The position numbers and the translations under genes were made by a program. The notes under the pieces were generated by a model. That model made no database searches and was not told where the DNA came from. It saw only the letters and a list, made by a program, of their open reading frames with translations. A DNA stretch of 64,000 nucleotides from Arthrobacter sp. B3I4 (GTDB lineage: Bacteria; Actinomycetota; Actinomycetes; Actinomycetales; Micrococcaceae): the NCBI RefSeq assembly GCF_030816855.1, contig NZ_JAUSYK010000001.1, positions 1 through 64,000 of the forward strand. Reading direction: 5' to 3'. How positions within the stretch are numbered: the stretch's first letter is position 1; the number at the start of each line of letters is the position of its first letter. Positions 56,010 through 64,000 of this stretch are shown here, piece after piece.

Positions 56010-56459
56010 ATGGGTATCAAGGACGACGCCGTCGAGGTCCGCGCACAAGGCTGGCGGACCCTCGCGGCCCTGCACGGACTGATCGAGACCGAGTTGGAGC
56101 GCTCGTTGCAGGCCGAAGCACAACTCTCGGTTGTCGAGTACACGGTGCTGGACGCGCTGAGCCGGCAGGACGGCTGGCACATGCGGATGCAGCAACTGGC
56201 CCGGGCGACTGCCCTGAGCCCGAGCGCCACCACGCGGCTGGTCAACCGGCTCGAGGAACGTGGCCTACTGACCCGGATCCTCTGTGATGATGACCGGCGC
56301 GGAATCTACACCGAGCTCACGACCAGCGGAGTGGCGCTGTTGGAGCAGGCCCGGCCCGTGCACGACGGCACCCTCGAACGGGCCCTGGCCGAAGCCCACA
56401 AGACGCCCGAGCTCGCTCCCCTGGTCGACGCCCTCCCCCGGTTGCACGCCGCCGTCTGA
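56010..56459 (+). CDS. MarR-family regulator of the divergent MFS
   Basis: A 149-residue winged-helix regulator. The N-terminal helix LIETELERSLQAEAQLSVVEYTVLDALSRQ leads to the recognition motif MQQLARATALSPSATTRLVNRLEERGLLTRI and the wing DDDRRGIYTELTTSG. GAGAGGAG precedes ATG 56010; the same frame is open further upstream but lacks a start context. It is divergent from the DHA1 exporter and most likely represses it and itself. Ligand unknown. Confidence 0.87.
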   Translation: MGIKDDAVEVRAQGWRTLAALHGLIETELERSLQAEAQLSVVEYTVLDALSRQDGWHMRMQQLARATALSPSATTRLVNRLEERGLLTRILCDDDRRGIYTELTTSGVALLEQARPVHDGTLERALAEAHKTPELAPLVDALPRLHAAV

Positions 56460-56500
56460 CACGCCGCCGCGGAGAAACCGGATACAGCTGGGGTGACCCC

Positions 56501-56529
56501 TTGCCGACTTGCCGCCGCGGACGTATGGT
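56501..56529 (+). promoter_or_regulatory. Promoter of the arsR-SRPBCC operon
   Basis: TTGCCG (56501-56506), a 17-base spacer and TATGGT (56524-56529) precede the operon; transcription would begin near 56536, directly at the palindrome described next. Confidence 0.55.
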
Positions 56530-56534
56530 TAAAC

Positions 56535-56554
56535 AACCAAATGGTTGATCAACC
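56535..56554. promoter_or_regulatory. ArsR-type operator, overlapping palindromes
   Basis: AACCA-AA-TGGTT (56535-56546) overlaps the perfect 12-base palindrome GGTTGATCAACC (56543-56554). Located over the predicted start point, it suits autoregulation by the ArsR-like protein encoded downstream. Confidence 0.6.
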
Positions 56555-56595
56555 ACAAGGTTGACGGCAATGGGTCATTAAACAAGGGAGTGACC

Positions 56596-56949
56596 GTGCC
56601 CCTCGACGACGGACACCTCGACGGCGCCTTCCTGGCGCTCGCCGATCCTGTCCGCCGTCGGATCATCGCCCGGCTGAGCCGCGGCCCGGCCACGGTCAAC
56701 GAATTAGCGGAACCCTTCGCGATCACCAAGCAGGCGGTCTCGAAGCACATCCAGGTCCTCGAGCAGGCAGGCCTCGTCACGCGCACGCGGGACGCCCAGC
56801 GCCGGCCCGTCCACCTGAACCCGGCACGGCTGGAGGCTCTCACCGCTTGGATCGACCAGTACCGGCTGGTCTGCGAGGGGCAGTTCCGCAACCTCGACGC
56901 CGTGCTCCAATCCCAGGCCGCTGAGCGCGGCCCGGAGGCAAAGGACTGA
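56596..56949 (+). CDS. ArsR-family winged-helix regulator
   Basis: A 117-residue regulator with LADPVRRRIIARLSRGPATVNELAEPFAITKQAVSKHIQVLEQAGLVTRTRDAQRRPVHL, the ArsR subgroup that pairs with AHSA1/SRPBCC genes. No metal-binding cysteines are present, so it is unlikely to sense arsenic. GTG 56596 has AAGGGAG 5 bases upstream; an ATG at 56545 lies inside the operator. The stop is 2 bases before the SRPBCC start, so both are co-transcribed. Confidence 0.82.
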   Translation: MPLDDGHLDGAFLALADPVRRRIIARLSRGPATVNELAEPFAITKQAVSKHIQVLEQAGLVTRTRDAQRRPVHLNPARLEALTAWIDQYRLVCEGQFRNLDAVLQSQAAERGPEAKD

Positions 56950-56951
56950 TC

Positions 56952-57446
56952 ATGAGCAACGCCTTGAAACTCTCGGTTCCGGAAGGGCTGCCTTTCATTG
57001 ACTTCGAGCGGGATTTCGACTTTCCCGTGGCGGATGTTTTCCGCGCCCACAAAGAACCCGACCTTGTGGCCCGGTGGCTGGGCCCCCGGAGGCTTCGGAT
57101 GGACGTGGACCACTACGACTTCCGCACCGGCGGCAGCTACCGCTACACGCACACCGGGCCGGACGGCGTCGCGCACCTGTTCACAGGGGTCTTCCACACT
57201 GTGCGGGACAACGACTTCGCCATCCAAACCTTCGAGTACGGCGGCTATCCCGACGTGGTGAGCATCGAGTTCCTGACCTTCGCTGACCTCGGCGGCGGCC
57301 GCACCCGGCTCACCGCGCATGCTGTCTACCCCAGCATGGAGGCACGCGACGGCATGGCCCAGTCCGGCATGGAAGGGGGCCTCACCGAAGGCTACGAGCG
57401 GCTCGAGGAATTGCTGGCGGAACGGCTGTCAGAGGCGAGGTCCTGA
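56952..57446 (+). CDS. SRPBCC/AHSA1-domain protein
   Basis: A 164-residue START-like protein of the AHSA1 family. The fold is recognisable in PFIDFERDFDFPVADVFRAHKEPDLVARWLGPRRLRMDVDHYDFRTGGSYRYTH and the C-terminal helix GMAQSGMEGGLTEGYERLEELLA. It follows the ArsR gene with 2 bases between them. The ends of this gene and of the convergent TIM-like gene overlap by 55 bases (57392-57446), an unusual but clear arrangement. Ligand unknown. Confidence 0.84.
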   Translation: MSNALKLSVPEGLPFIDFERDFDFPVADVFRAHKEPDLVARWLGPRRLRMDVDHYDFRTGGSYRYTHTGPDGVAHLFTGVFHTVRDNDFAIQTFEYGGYPDVVSIEFLTFADLGGGRTRLTAHAVYPSMEARDGMAQSGMEGGLTEGYERLEELLAERLSEARS

Positions 57447-58216
57447 ACCTCGAGCGCTTCGTCCAGCACCCGCCCGAGGTTGGCGGCGTCGTGGGCGAAC
57501 CGGCCTAGGAACAGCCCGTCCGCCGCCGCGAGCTTCGGCAGGAGTCCCGGCCCGGCGCTGCCGCCGTAGATGATGGGGCAGCGCCCGCCGAGCCGTTCGC
57601 GGATTCGTGCCACCACCTCGTTGACGTACCCCGGCTCGGCGGGTTGCTCCGCCCCGATCGCCCAGACCGGTTCGTAGGCCAGCACGAGCCGGGGCAGCAG
57701 CGAATCGTCACCCCTGGCAGCCGCCCCGACCTGGCGCAGGCAGAAGTCGGCCGCCTCCTCCGGACTGAGCCGCACCGGCTCACCGATGCACAGCAGCGGC
57801 GTGAGGCCGGCGTCGACCGCGGCGCGGACCTTGCGGGCCACGACGTCGTCGTCCTCGCCAAACAGTGCGCGGCGCTCCGCGTGGCCGATCTCCACGAGCG
57901 AGACACCAAGTTCGGCGAGCATGCCCGGACTCACCTCCCCGGTGAGAGGCCCGTCCGCCCAGGCGCAGTTTTGTGCGCCGAGGAGTACGGGCGAGCCGGC
58001 CAGGATGTTCTTCGCTTCGGCGAGGACCGGGAAGGAGGGGATGACGAAGACCCGGACGCGGTCGCTGCCTGCCAGGGCGGCCCGTGCGTCGACGACGGCG
58101 CGCACCTCCGACAGCCAGCGCAGGCTTTCCTGGTAGCCCAGGTACATCTTGGTGCTGACACCGATGTGCAAGGGGTGAGGCAGGGGGCTGACGCTGGTGC
58201 CGGAGGTGCGGCTCAT
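57392..58216 (-). CDS. Triosephosphate-isomerase-like tetrulose-phosphate isomerase
   Basis: A 274-residue TIM-fold protein. Lys is in STKMYLGYQ, the electrophile His is in VEIGHAERRALF (the usual Ser of GHSERR is Ala), Glu is in VLAYEPVWAIG and the phosphate loop is IIYGGSAGPG. The N-terminus lacks the usual NWKMN. Such divergence occurs in EryH/LerI, which isomerise L-erythrulose-1-phosphate, and the surrounding polyol operon supports this over true triosephosphate isomerase. The last 18 residues are encoded in overlap with the convergent SRPBCC gene and read as Ser/Arg-rich. It is the last gene of the leftward polyol operon. Confidence 0.8.
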   Translation of the reverse strand: MSRTSGTSVSPLPHPLHIGVSTKMYLGYQESLRWLSEVRAVVDARAALAGSDRVRVFVIPSFPVLAEAKNILAGSPVLLGAQNCAWADGPLTGEVSPGMLAELGVSLVEIGHAERRALFGEDDDVVARKVRAAVDAGLTPLLCIGEPVRLSPEEAADFCLRQVGAAARGDDSLLPRLVLAYEPVWAIGAEQPAEPGYVNEVVARIRERLGGRCPIIYGGSAGPGLLPKLAAADGLFLGRFAHDAANLGRVLDEALEVQDLASDSRSASNSSSRS

Positions 58217-58252
58217 GGATCTCCTTTTAGTGTGCGGTGGTGCTGGCCGGAT

Positions 58253-59599
58253 TTAGTCCAGCAGCTCATCCGCCTTGTTCTTGAACCGCTTGGTAGCGAA
58301 CATCATCGCCGCCGCCACAAAGGGCATAACACCGAGGGCGTAGACGCCCATGGAGCCGGTCGGCGACTGAGTGGCCTCGTTGACCGCGGTCCGCAGGATC
58401 GGGGCGACGAAGCCGCCGAGGTTGCCCAGCGAGTTGATCAGGCCGATGCCGGCGGCAGCCGCGGAGCCGGCGAGGAACGCCGTCGGGTAGGACCACACCA
58501 CTGGACCCACGGCCAGGAAGCTGCAGACAGCCAGCGTAATGAAGATCATGCCGATCACGGGCTGGTGGTTGGTGCCGGCCCAGGCCGAGCCGAAGATGCA
58601 CAGGCCGGTGGAGATGAACAGGGCGGTGCCGAACTTCCGGCGCTTGGCCACCGTGTCTGCTGCGCGGCCGATGAAGTAGCAGGCGAAGATGCCGAAGAAC
58701 CACGGGACGGCGATCAGCAGACCGACGGCGAGGCCGACCTTCTGCCCGGTCAGGGAGGAAACCTGCTGCGGCAGGAAGAACGTCACACCGTAGACGGCGA
58801 TCTGCAGGCAGAAGTAGATGGCGGTGAAGTACCAGACCCGGCCGTTGCGCATCGCGGCGAGGATGCCGCGGGGGCCCGTCTCGTCCTTGATGGTGTCCTC
58901 CAGAGCCATGACTTCCTTGAGCGCGAACTTTTCTTCGCCGCTGAGGAACTTGGCCTTTTCCGGGCCGTTGATCAGGAAGAAGAAGGCCGCAATGCCGGCC
59001 AGGACGGCGAGCAGGCCCTCCACGAAGAACATCACCTGCCAGCCGCGGAGGCCGGGAACCTGGTCGCCGATGTTGATCAGCCAGCCGGAGAGCGGGTTGC
59101 CGATCATCTGGGAGAACGGCTGCGCCAGGTAGAAGATGGCGAACATCTGCACGCGCACCTTGTTGGGGAACCACTCGGCGAGGTACATGATGACGCCGGG
59201 GAAGAGCCCGGCCTCAGTGACGCCGAGGAGGAACCGCAGGATGACGAAGGAGGTTTCGCCCTGCACGAAGGCGAAGCACGCCGAGACGATGCCCCAGGTG
59301 ATCGCGATGCGGGCCAGCCAGATCTTGGCGCCGACCTTCTTGAGCAGCAGGTTGCTGGGGATCTCGAAGATCGCGTAGCCGATGAAGAAGATGCCCGCGC
59401 CGAGGGCGAAGGCCGCGGCGGAGACGCCCTTGTCCGCGCCCAGGGCGGCTTCGGCGAAACCGACGTTGGTCCGGTCCAGGAACGAAACGACGTACAGAAT
59501 GACCAGCATCGGCATCAGCCGGCGGGCCGCCTTGGAGATCGCGGACTTCAGGACCGGGCGGGCCAAAAGCTCCTTGGATGTTGCGGTGGTTGCGGACAC
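58253..59599 (-). CDS. ACS-family MFS transporter of the polyol operon
   Basis: A 448-residue major facilitator of the anion:cation symporter type with 12 helices. It has LDRTNVGFAEAALGADKG (the ACS start), EIPSNLLLKKVGAKIWLARI and GVTEAGLFPGVIMYLAEWFP. GTG 59599 has GAAGGAG upstream. It lies between the SDR and TIM-like genes in the leftward operon, so it probably imports the cluster's sugar acid or polyol. ACS members usually carry organic anions, which suggests an acid as substrate. Confidence 0.87.
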   Translation of the reverse strand: MSATTATSKELLARPVLKSAISKAARRLMPMLVILYVVSFLDRTNVGFAEAALGADKGVSAAAFALGAGIFFIGYAIFEIPSNLLLKKVGAKIWLARIAITWGIVSACFAFVQGETSFVILRFLLGVTEAGLFPGVIMYLAEWFPNKVRVQMFAIFYLAQPFSQMIGNPLSGWLINIGDQVPGLRGWQVMFFVEGLLAVLAGIAAFFFLINGPEKAKFLSGEEKFALKEVMALEDTIKDETGPRGILAAMRNGRVWYFTAIYFCLQIAVYGVTFFLPQQVSSLTGQKVGLAVGLLIAVPWFFGIFACYFIGRAADTVAKRRKFGTALFISTGLCIFGSAWAGTNHQPVIGMIFITLAVCSFLAVGPVVWSYPTAFLAGSAAAAGIGLINSLGNLGGFVAPILRTAVNEATQSPTGSMGVYALGVMPFVAAAMMFATKRFKNKADELLD

Positions 59600-59684
59600 A
59601 GCACTCTCCTTCGAGTGATGAGGTGGGGTGGTTCGCCCGCGGGCCGGCGGCCCGCGGTTCGTCAGCGGCTCCCTGGTGGGGCCG

Positions 59685-60452
59685 TTAGTGCATGTACAGG
59701 CCGCCGTCGACGTTGAGCGTCTGCCCGGAAATGTAGCCTGCGTCTTCGCCGATCAGGAAGTGGATGGCGGCCGCGATGTCGCGGGTGCTGCCGACCCTGT
59801 TCACCACCAGGTCCTTGACCAGTTCATCTTTGCGTTCCTCGCTGAGGGTGCCGCCCATGATGTCGGTGTCGATCGGACCGGGTGAGATGGCATTGACGGT
59901 GATGTCGTACTCGCCCAGTTCGCGGGCGGTGGCGCGGGTCAGGCCGATGACGCCGGCCTTCGCCACGGAGTACGGAGTTTTGCTGAAGGTGCCGCCGCCG
60001 CGCTGGGCGGAGACGGAAGAGATGTTGACGATCCGTCCCAGCCGGTTCTTGGCCATGGATTCGGCGGCCCGGCGGGTCGCGTAGTGGACGCCGTTCAGGT
60101 TGATGTTGAGCACCCGGTCCCATTCGGCGGCGTCGAGCTCAAGGTAAGGTACCGGGGAGCTGACACCGGCAACGTTCGCCAGCGCGATCAGCTGGGGCAG
60201 TTCGGCCTCGATTTCGTCGATTGCGGCACGGACCGAGGCCTCGTCGCCGATGTTGGCACCGACGCCGTGGGCCTTCACCCCGTGCTTGCCGGCCAGTTCC
60301 TTGGCGACGGCTTTGCTGGCGGCGTCGTCGAGGTCGATGACGCCGACGTTCCAGCCGCGTTCGGCGAGGAAGTCGGCGGTCGCCCGGCCAATGCCGCGTT
60401 CGGAGACGGCGCCGGTGACGATCACGGTGCGCTCAGCGGGGAATGCGCTCAT
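59685..60452 (-). CDS. SDR oxidoreductase of the polyol operon
   Basis: A 255-residue classical short-chain dehydrogenase. The cofactor motif appears as TGAVSERGIGRA (variant with Glu-Arg), ANVAGVSSP is the NAG-like motif, and the catalytic Ser-Tyr-Lys lie in NISSVSAQRG...TPYSVAKAGV. PGPIDTDIMGG and the C-terminal YISGQTLNVDGGLYMH are also normal. ATG 60452 has AAGGA 8 bases upstream. Together with the RpiB/DhaKL enzymes it probably oxidises a polyol or sugar alcohol, for example a tetritol. Its 3' neighbour is the MFS gene. Confidence 0.85.
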   Translation of the reverse strand: MSAFPAERTVIVTGAVSERGIGRATADFLAERGWNVGVIDLDDAASKAVAKELAGKHGVKAHGVGANIGDEASVRAAIDEIEAELPQLIALANVAGVSSPVPYLELDAAEWDRVLNINLNGVHYATRRAAESMAKNRLGRIVNISSVSAQRGGGTFSKTPYSVAKAGVIGLTRATARELGEYDITVNAISPGPIDTDIMGGTLSEERKDELVKDLVVNRVGSTRDIAAAIHFLIGEDAGYISGQTLNVDGGLYMH

Positions 60453-60486
60453 AAAGGTTTCCTTTGAAAGTTCGCGGGACGGGCGG

Positions 60487-61440
60487 TCAGCCAAGGGGGG
60501 CCGGGCCGAGCTCTTCGATCAGCTTCTGCATCGCAACGTAAGCCTTGTTCCGGTAGGCCACGAGCTCGGCGGTCCGCTCAGCGGGGACGTTCAGGAAGCC
60601 GGAGCCGGTCTTGGTGCCGAGCTGGCCGGCGTCGACCTTTTCCTGCAGGATCCGCGGGGTGGCGAACCGCTCCGGGAATCCGGTTTGCAGTGACTTGTAG
60701 CAGAAGGCGTAGACGTCGAGCCCGGCCATGTCCGCGATGGCGAACGGGCCGAAGAACGGCAGCCGGAAGCCGAAGGTGGTGCGCACCATGGTGTCCACGT
60801 CTTCCGCGGTCGCGATGCCTTCCTCGACGACCTGGGCGGCCTCGTGGAAGAGGGCGTACTGCAACCGGTTGAGCACAAAGCCGGTGACGTCTTTGACGGT
60901 GGCCGTTTCCTTGCCGGTCTCCCCCACGATGGCACGGGCGGCTTCGACGGTAGCGGCTGAGGTGCCCTCGTGCGGGATGACTTCCACGCCGGGAATGAAC
61001 GGTGCGGGGTTGGAGAAGTGCACGCCCAGGAAGCGCTCGGGGTTCACCACCACCTCGGCCAGCTTGGCGATGGAGATGGTGGAGGTGTTCGAGCCGATGA
61101 TGGCGTCCGGGCGGGCGGCAGCGCTGATCCGCGCCAGGGTGCCGTGCTTGATCTCGATGACCTCAGGCACGGCTTCTTCGATGTATTCGGCGTCGGCGAC
61201 AGCCTCTTCGATGTCCTTCGCGGCCCACAGGTTTTCCTTGAGCGTTTCGGTGGCGCCGGCCGGGAACAGGCCCGCCGCGACGAATTCGTCCGATTCCTTG
61301 AGCAGGCGCTCGTAGTTGCTCTGGGCGATCTCGGCCGAAACGTCGGCGAGCGCGACCCGGGCTCCGGCGAGAGCCAGGACCTGGGCGATCCCGCCGCCCA
61401 TGTAGCCGGAGCCGACGACGGCAATGTTACGAGTGGTCAT
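60487..61440 (-). CDS. 3-hydroxyacyl-CoA dehydrogenase-family protein
   Basis: A 317-residue NAD-dependent dehydrogenase with the Rossmann motif [28 protein letters not shown] and the catalytic region [23 protein letters not shown] (His and Glu-like HxN pair). [51 protein letters not shown] is the C-terminal helix region. Relatives include 3-hydroxybutyryl-CoA dehydrogenase and L-gulonate 3-dehydrogenase; in a sugar operon the latter type, acting on a sugar acid, is more likely. ATG overlaps the rpiB-like stop (ATGA). Confidence 0.82.
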   Translation of the reverse strand: MTTRNIAVVGSGYMGGGIAQVLALAGARVALADVSAEIAQSNYERLLKESDEFVAAGLFPAGATETLKENLWAAKDIEEAVADAEYIEEAVPEVIEIKHGTLARISAAARPDAIIGSNTSTISIAKLAEVVVNPERFLGVHFSNPAPFIPGVEVIPHEGTSAATVEAARAIVGETGKETATVKDVTGFVLNRLQYALFHEAAQVVEEGIATAEDVDTMVRTTFGFRLPFFGPFAIADMAGLDVYAFCYKSLQTGFPERFATPRILQEKVDAGQLGTKTGSGFLNVPAERTAELVAYRNKAYVAMQKLIEELGPAPLG

Positions 61441-61967
61441 TTGATTGTCTGTCCTTCCGAAGCACCCTCATAGGAGTGGATTGCGTCTACTTTGGCCGCG
61501 GAGGCGGAGGTCTCGTCGAAGCGGTGGCCGAGCCATTCGCGGACGAGTTTCTTGGCCAGTTCCAGCCCGATTACCCGCTGGCCCATGGTCAGCACCTGGG
61601 CGTTGTTGGAAAGCACGGACCGCTCCACGGAGTAGCTGTCGTGCGCGGTGACGGCGCGGATGCCGGGGACCTTGTTGGCCGAGATGGCCACGCCCAGTCC
61701 GGTGCCGCAGATCAGCAGAGCGCGGTCCGCTTCACCGTTGGCGACCTTGCGGGCCGCCGCGACGGCCAGGTGCGGGTAGGCGGTGCTGTCGTCAGCGCCG
61801 ACGCCGACGTCCTCCACGGACGCGACCCGGGGGTCCGCCTCGAGCAGCTCGCGCAGGGCGTTCTTGTATTCGACGCCGGCTTCGTCGTTTCCGACGACGA
61901 TCCGCCAGCCGGGCTGGGCGGTGTTGTTTTCAGGGCTGTTTTTTTCTGGGCTGTTTTTTTCAGGCAA
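61437..61967 (-). CDS. RpiB/LacAB-type sugar-phosphate isomerase with TTG start
   Basis: A 176-residue isomerase of the RpiB/LacAB family. Motifs are [40 protein letters not shown] and [27 protein letters not shown], with the catalytic Cys in ICGTG. In tetritol pathways such proteins isomerise D-erythrulose-4-phosphate (EryI/DerI type). The start is TTG 61967, with GAAGGAG 6 bases upstream and overlapping the DhaKL stop. The first 15 residues are a low-complexity Lys/Asn/Ser/Pro/Glu repeat coded by two A7 runs, absent from ordinary family members. Confidence 0.82.
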   Translation of the reverse strand: MPEKNSPEKNSPENNTAQPGWRIVVGNDEAGVEYKNALRELLEADPRVASVEDVGVGADDSTAYPHLAVAAARKVANGEADRALLICGTGLGVAISANKVPGIRAVTAHDSYSVERSVLSNNAQVLTMGQRVIGLELAKKLVREWLGHRFDETSASAAKVDAIHSYEGASEGQTIK

Positions 61968-61978
61968 GAGAAACTCCT

Positions 61979-63700
61979 TCAGCTGTTTTCGATGGAGGCC
62001 GCGTAGTCGGCCATCCGGTCGGCGATCAGGCCGAAAGATACGGCGCCCGGGTCCGGGTGGCCGATGCTCTTTTCGGCCAGCGGGCGGGCCCGGCCCTTCT
62101 TGGGGCTCAGCGCCGCCGTGGCGTCCGCGGCTTTGGCGGCGGCGTCGGCAGCGGTCCGCAGGCTGCGGGCCAGGCCCTCGCCGCCGTCGATGGACCGGTT
62201 GAAGACTTCGGCGAAGGGAAGCAGCGCGTCCACCATCGTCTTGTCTCCCGCTTCGGCTTTGCCGAGCGTGATGATGGCGTCGCGGAGCGCGTCGACCGCG
62301 GCACCGGCGTCGGCGGCGGTGTACGAGTCCTTGCTGCCAAGGGCCCGGCCGACGGCGGTGACGGCCGCGCCCCAGAGCGCCCCGGAAGTGCCGCCGGCAC
62401 GTTCGGCCCACTGCTCGCCGGCGGCGGCGAGGACTTCTTCCAGCCCGGCACCGGCGGCGTGGGACTGTTCCGCCGCGGCGACGGCTGCGTCCACGCCGCG
62501 GCGCATGCCGATGCCGTGGTCGCCGTCGCCGGCAATGGCGTCGAGCTTGCCGAGGGCCTCCTCGTGTTCGACGACGACGGCCTGCGCCACCTTCAGCGCA
62601 CCCACGGCCGTGGCGGCGAGCGCGGTGGACGCCGCGGTGACGGCCATCGCCGGCGTCGTTCCGGCCTCGGTCTGCTCGGACACGGTCCGGGCGCGGCGCG
62701 GGGCCAGGTTTCCCTTGCGGAACGCGGGGGTGTCGGCGGGCGCGGACCAGAACTTCTCCAGTTCCTCGTCCAGCCAGAACAGCGTCAGGGACAGCCCGGA
62801 CATGTCCAAGCTGGTGACGAGCTCACCGCATTCCGGTTCAACGGTCTCCAGTCCGGCGGCGGTCAGCAGTGCTTCGACCTTTCCGAACAGCAGGAAGAGC
62901 TCGTCGTATTTAACCGTGCCCAGGCCATTGAGGATCGGCACGACGCGGCGGCCCGCGGTCTCCGGCTTGTCCTTGAGCAAGCCGTCCACCAGCAGCGCGG
63001 CCAGTTCGCTGGCGGTGGGAAGCGGCTGTTCCGAGATTCCCGGTTCGCCGTGGATGCCGAGGCCGACGGACATCATGCCCTCGGGCACGGTGAACAGCGG
63101 TTCCGCGGCGCCCGGAAGCGTGCAGCCGGCGAAGGCGACGCCCAGGGAACGGGTGTGGTGGTTGGCTTTGATCGCCAGCCGTTCCACCTCGTCCAGGTCC
63201 AGTCCCGCTTCCGCGGCGGCCCCGGCGACTTTGAAGACGGTGAGGTCCCCGGCAATGCCGCGGCGCTTCTCGATTTCCTCCAGCGGGGCACTGGCGATGT
63301 CGTCCGTGACCAGCACGGTTCGTGTGTCGATGCCCTCGGCGTTGAGCTTGTCCTGCGCCTGGCCGAAATGCAGCACGTCCCCGGCGTAATTGCCGTAGCT
63401 GAGCAGCACTCCGCCGCCTGTCTGCGCTGCCTTGGCGACGCGGTAGACCTGGCCTGCGGAAGGCGAGGCGAACATGTTGCCGCAGGCGCTGCCCGCGGCG
63501 AGTCCGGCGCCCACCAGCCCGGCGAACGCCGGATAATGCCCCGACCCGCCACCGATCACCAGCGCGACGTGGCCGTCCGGGGATTCGGTGGAGCGGACCA
63601 CCCCGCCGTCCACCCGCGCCACGTACTGGCGGTGGACGGCGGCGAAGCCGTCGAGGGCGTCATCCGCGAAGCGTGCGGGATCATCAAATATCTTGGTCAT
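61979..63700 (-). CDS. DhaKL-type dihydroxyacetone/tetrulose kinase
   Basis: A 573-residue ATP-dependent kinase combining a DhaK domain (about 1-330) and a DhaL domain (about 350-573). The substrate-binding His is His207 in [11 protein letters not shown], and [10 protein letters not shown] and [11 protein letters not shown] are the DhaK motifs. The DhaL Mg site is [15 protein letters not shown]. EryA/LerK/DerK-type tetrulose kinases share this fusion architecture, as do dihydroxyacetone kinases. The operon position favours a tetrulose such as erythrulose. ATG 63700 has GAGGAA upstream; its stop overlaps the RpiB Shine-Dalgarno. Confidence 0.87.
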   Translation of the reverse strand: MTKIFDDPARFADDALDGFAAVHRQYVARVDGGVVRSTESPDGHVALVIGGGSGHYPAFAGLVGAGLAAGSACGNMFASPSAGQVYRVAKAAQTGGGVLLSYGNYAGDVLHFGQAQDKLNAEGIDTRTVLVTDDIASAPLEEIEKRRGIAGDLTVFKVAGAAAEAGLDLDEVERLAIKANHHTRSLGVAFAGCTLPGAAEPLFTVPEGMMSVGLGIHGEPGISEQPLPTASELAALLVDGLLKDKPETAGRRVVPILNGLGTVKYDELFLLFGKVEALLTAAGLETVEPECGELVTSLDMSGLSLTLFWLDEELEKFWSAPADTPAFRKGNLAPRRARTVSEQTEAGTTPAMAVTAASTALAATAVGALKVAQAVVVEHEEALGKLDAIAGDGDHGIGMRRGVDAAVAAAEQSHAAGAGLEEVLAAAGEQWAERAGGTSGALWGAAVTAVGRALGSKDSYTAADAGAAVDALRDAIITLGKAEAGDKTMVDALLPFAEVFNRSIDGGEGLARSLRTAADAAAKAADATAALSPKKGRARPLAEKSIGHPDPGAVSFGLIADRMADYAASIENS

Positions 63701-63797
63701 GATTCCTCGTTGAACCGGTTGGGGCGGGTGGAGGGGGCAGCGGGCCGGGCGCCGGACTGTTCTTGCCGGTATGGCGCCGCGGTCGCTGCGGGTTGGC

Positions 63798-64000
63798 CTA
63801 GCGTGCCGCGACGGCGGCGGGCTGCTGCCGGCCCTGGGCCACCTTGGACGTGCCGAGGGCGTAGCCGTCCCGCCTGGGCAGGATCTGGCGGCGCAGGTAG
63901 TCCTGGTTTGAGGCGGTGACGCTGAGGCCGTCGCCGCCGTAGTGCTCGGTGCAGATGATGCCCTGGAAGCCGGCCGAGATTGCGACCTGGAAGGCCTCGC
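63798..64000 (-). CDS. C-terminal end of a sugar-phosphate isomerase/epimerase (partial)
   Basis: The last 66 or so residues of a TIM-barrel enzyme of the AP endonuclease 2 superfamily run off the right edge; the stop is TAG 63798-63800. The segment includes AGFQGIICTEHYGGDGLSVTASNQDYLRRQILP, which is the C-terminal metal-site end of sugar isomerases, followed by an Ala/Gln-rich tail. It is first (as far as seen) in the leftward polyol operon, 97 bases before DhaKL. Substrate is not determinable from this fragment. Confidence 0.75.
   Translation of the reverse strand, partial: EAFQVAISAGFQGIICTEHYGGDGLSVTASNQDYLRRQILPRRDGYALGTSKVAQGRQQPAAVAAR

Noticed and set aside
57644..59716. 690-residue open frame on the plus strand
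   Set aside because: It runs antisense through the TIM-like and MFS genes, has no recognisable domain, and its composition is that of a high-GC shadow frame.
61920..61967. Programmed frameshift producing a fusion protein
   Set aside because: A -1 shift at the A7 runs reaches a stop within a few codons, so no fusion would result; only expression variability is worth considering.

Overview
The window is high-GC DNA, densely packed with short intergenic gaps and frequent GTG/TTG starts. Gene content (Rpf with a LysM domain, MSMEG_6728-family protein, Cgl0158-family aldolase, DUF6318 lipoprotein, OFA transporter with its 47-residue small subunit) points to a free-living actinobacterium, most likely an Arthrobacter/Pseudarthrobacter-type Micrococcaceae chromosome. 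This is inferred from gene families and style; no rRNA is present. No tRNA, rRNA, CRISPR array, prophage or insertion sequence was recognised.

Layout. 0-6.3 kb: an inositol catabolic operon read leftwards (iolC, a Cgl0158-type aldolase, iolD, iolE, iolG). 6.3-19.6 kb: purine deaminase divergent from a UvrA2-type ATPase, a secreted Rpf/LysM muralytic protein behind a structured leader, several conserved small-family genes (MSMEG_6728, NERD, SDR, DUF1622, DUF2071), then an OFA transporter / small subunit / gamma-glutamyltransferase operon. 19.8-29.6 kb: Tex and SOUL proteins, a large TM0106-type nuclease-helicase, an Old Yellow Enzyme, and a secreted PKD-like protein with a DUF6318 lipoprotein. 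29.8-35.2 kb: a defence-like block with Vsr and a two-gene McrBC-type restriction system whose McrB has a long unusual N-terminus. 35.2-42.6 kb: a heterodimeric ABC exporter and a MarR-controlled DHA2 exporter with a coiled-coil tail. 42.6-49.2 kb: a guanidino-compound cluster (ThDP enzyme, agmatinase-family hydrolase, XRE-cupin regulator, sodium symporter) into which an AbiEi-like/DUF559 gene is embedded between two oppositely oriented copies of a palindromic element. 49.3-57.4 kb: ferritin-like/VIT1 metal transporter coupled to a metzincin protease, LOG-family protein, C26 amidotransferase, MFS/MarR pair and ArsR/SRPBCC pair. 57.4-64 kb: a leftward sugar/polyol operon (sugar-phosphate isomerase, DhaKL kinase, RpiB, 3-hydroxyacyl-CoA dehydrogenase-like enzyme, SDR, MFS, TIM-like isomerase) that resembles tetritol/tetrulose utilisation.

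Working together: the inositol and tetritol-type operons both feed triose-phosphate level metabolism. The 42-49 kb locus looks like one regulon, because the symporter promoter and the ThDP/agmatinase promoter share a GCAACAAG half-site next to the cupin regulator gene. Several divergent regulator/transporter pairs carry clear palindromes in the shared intergenic DNA. Many gene pairs overlap by 1-4 bases, which indicates translational coupling. Three long perfect inverted repeats (17-26 bp arms) lie downstream of coding regions and are best read as terminators.
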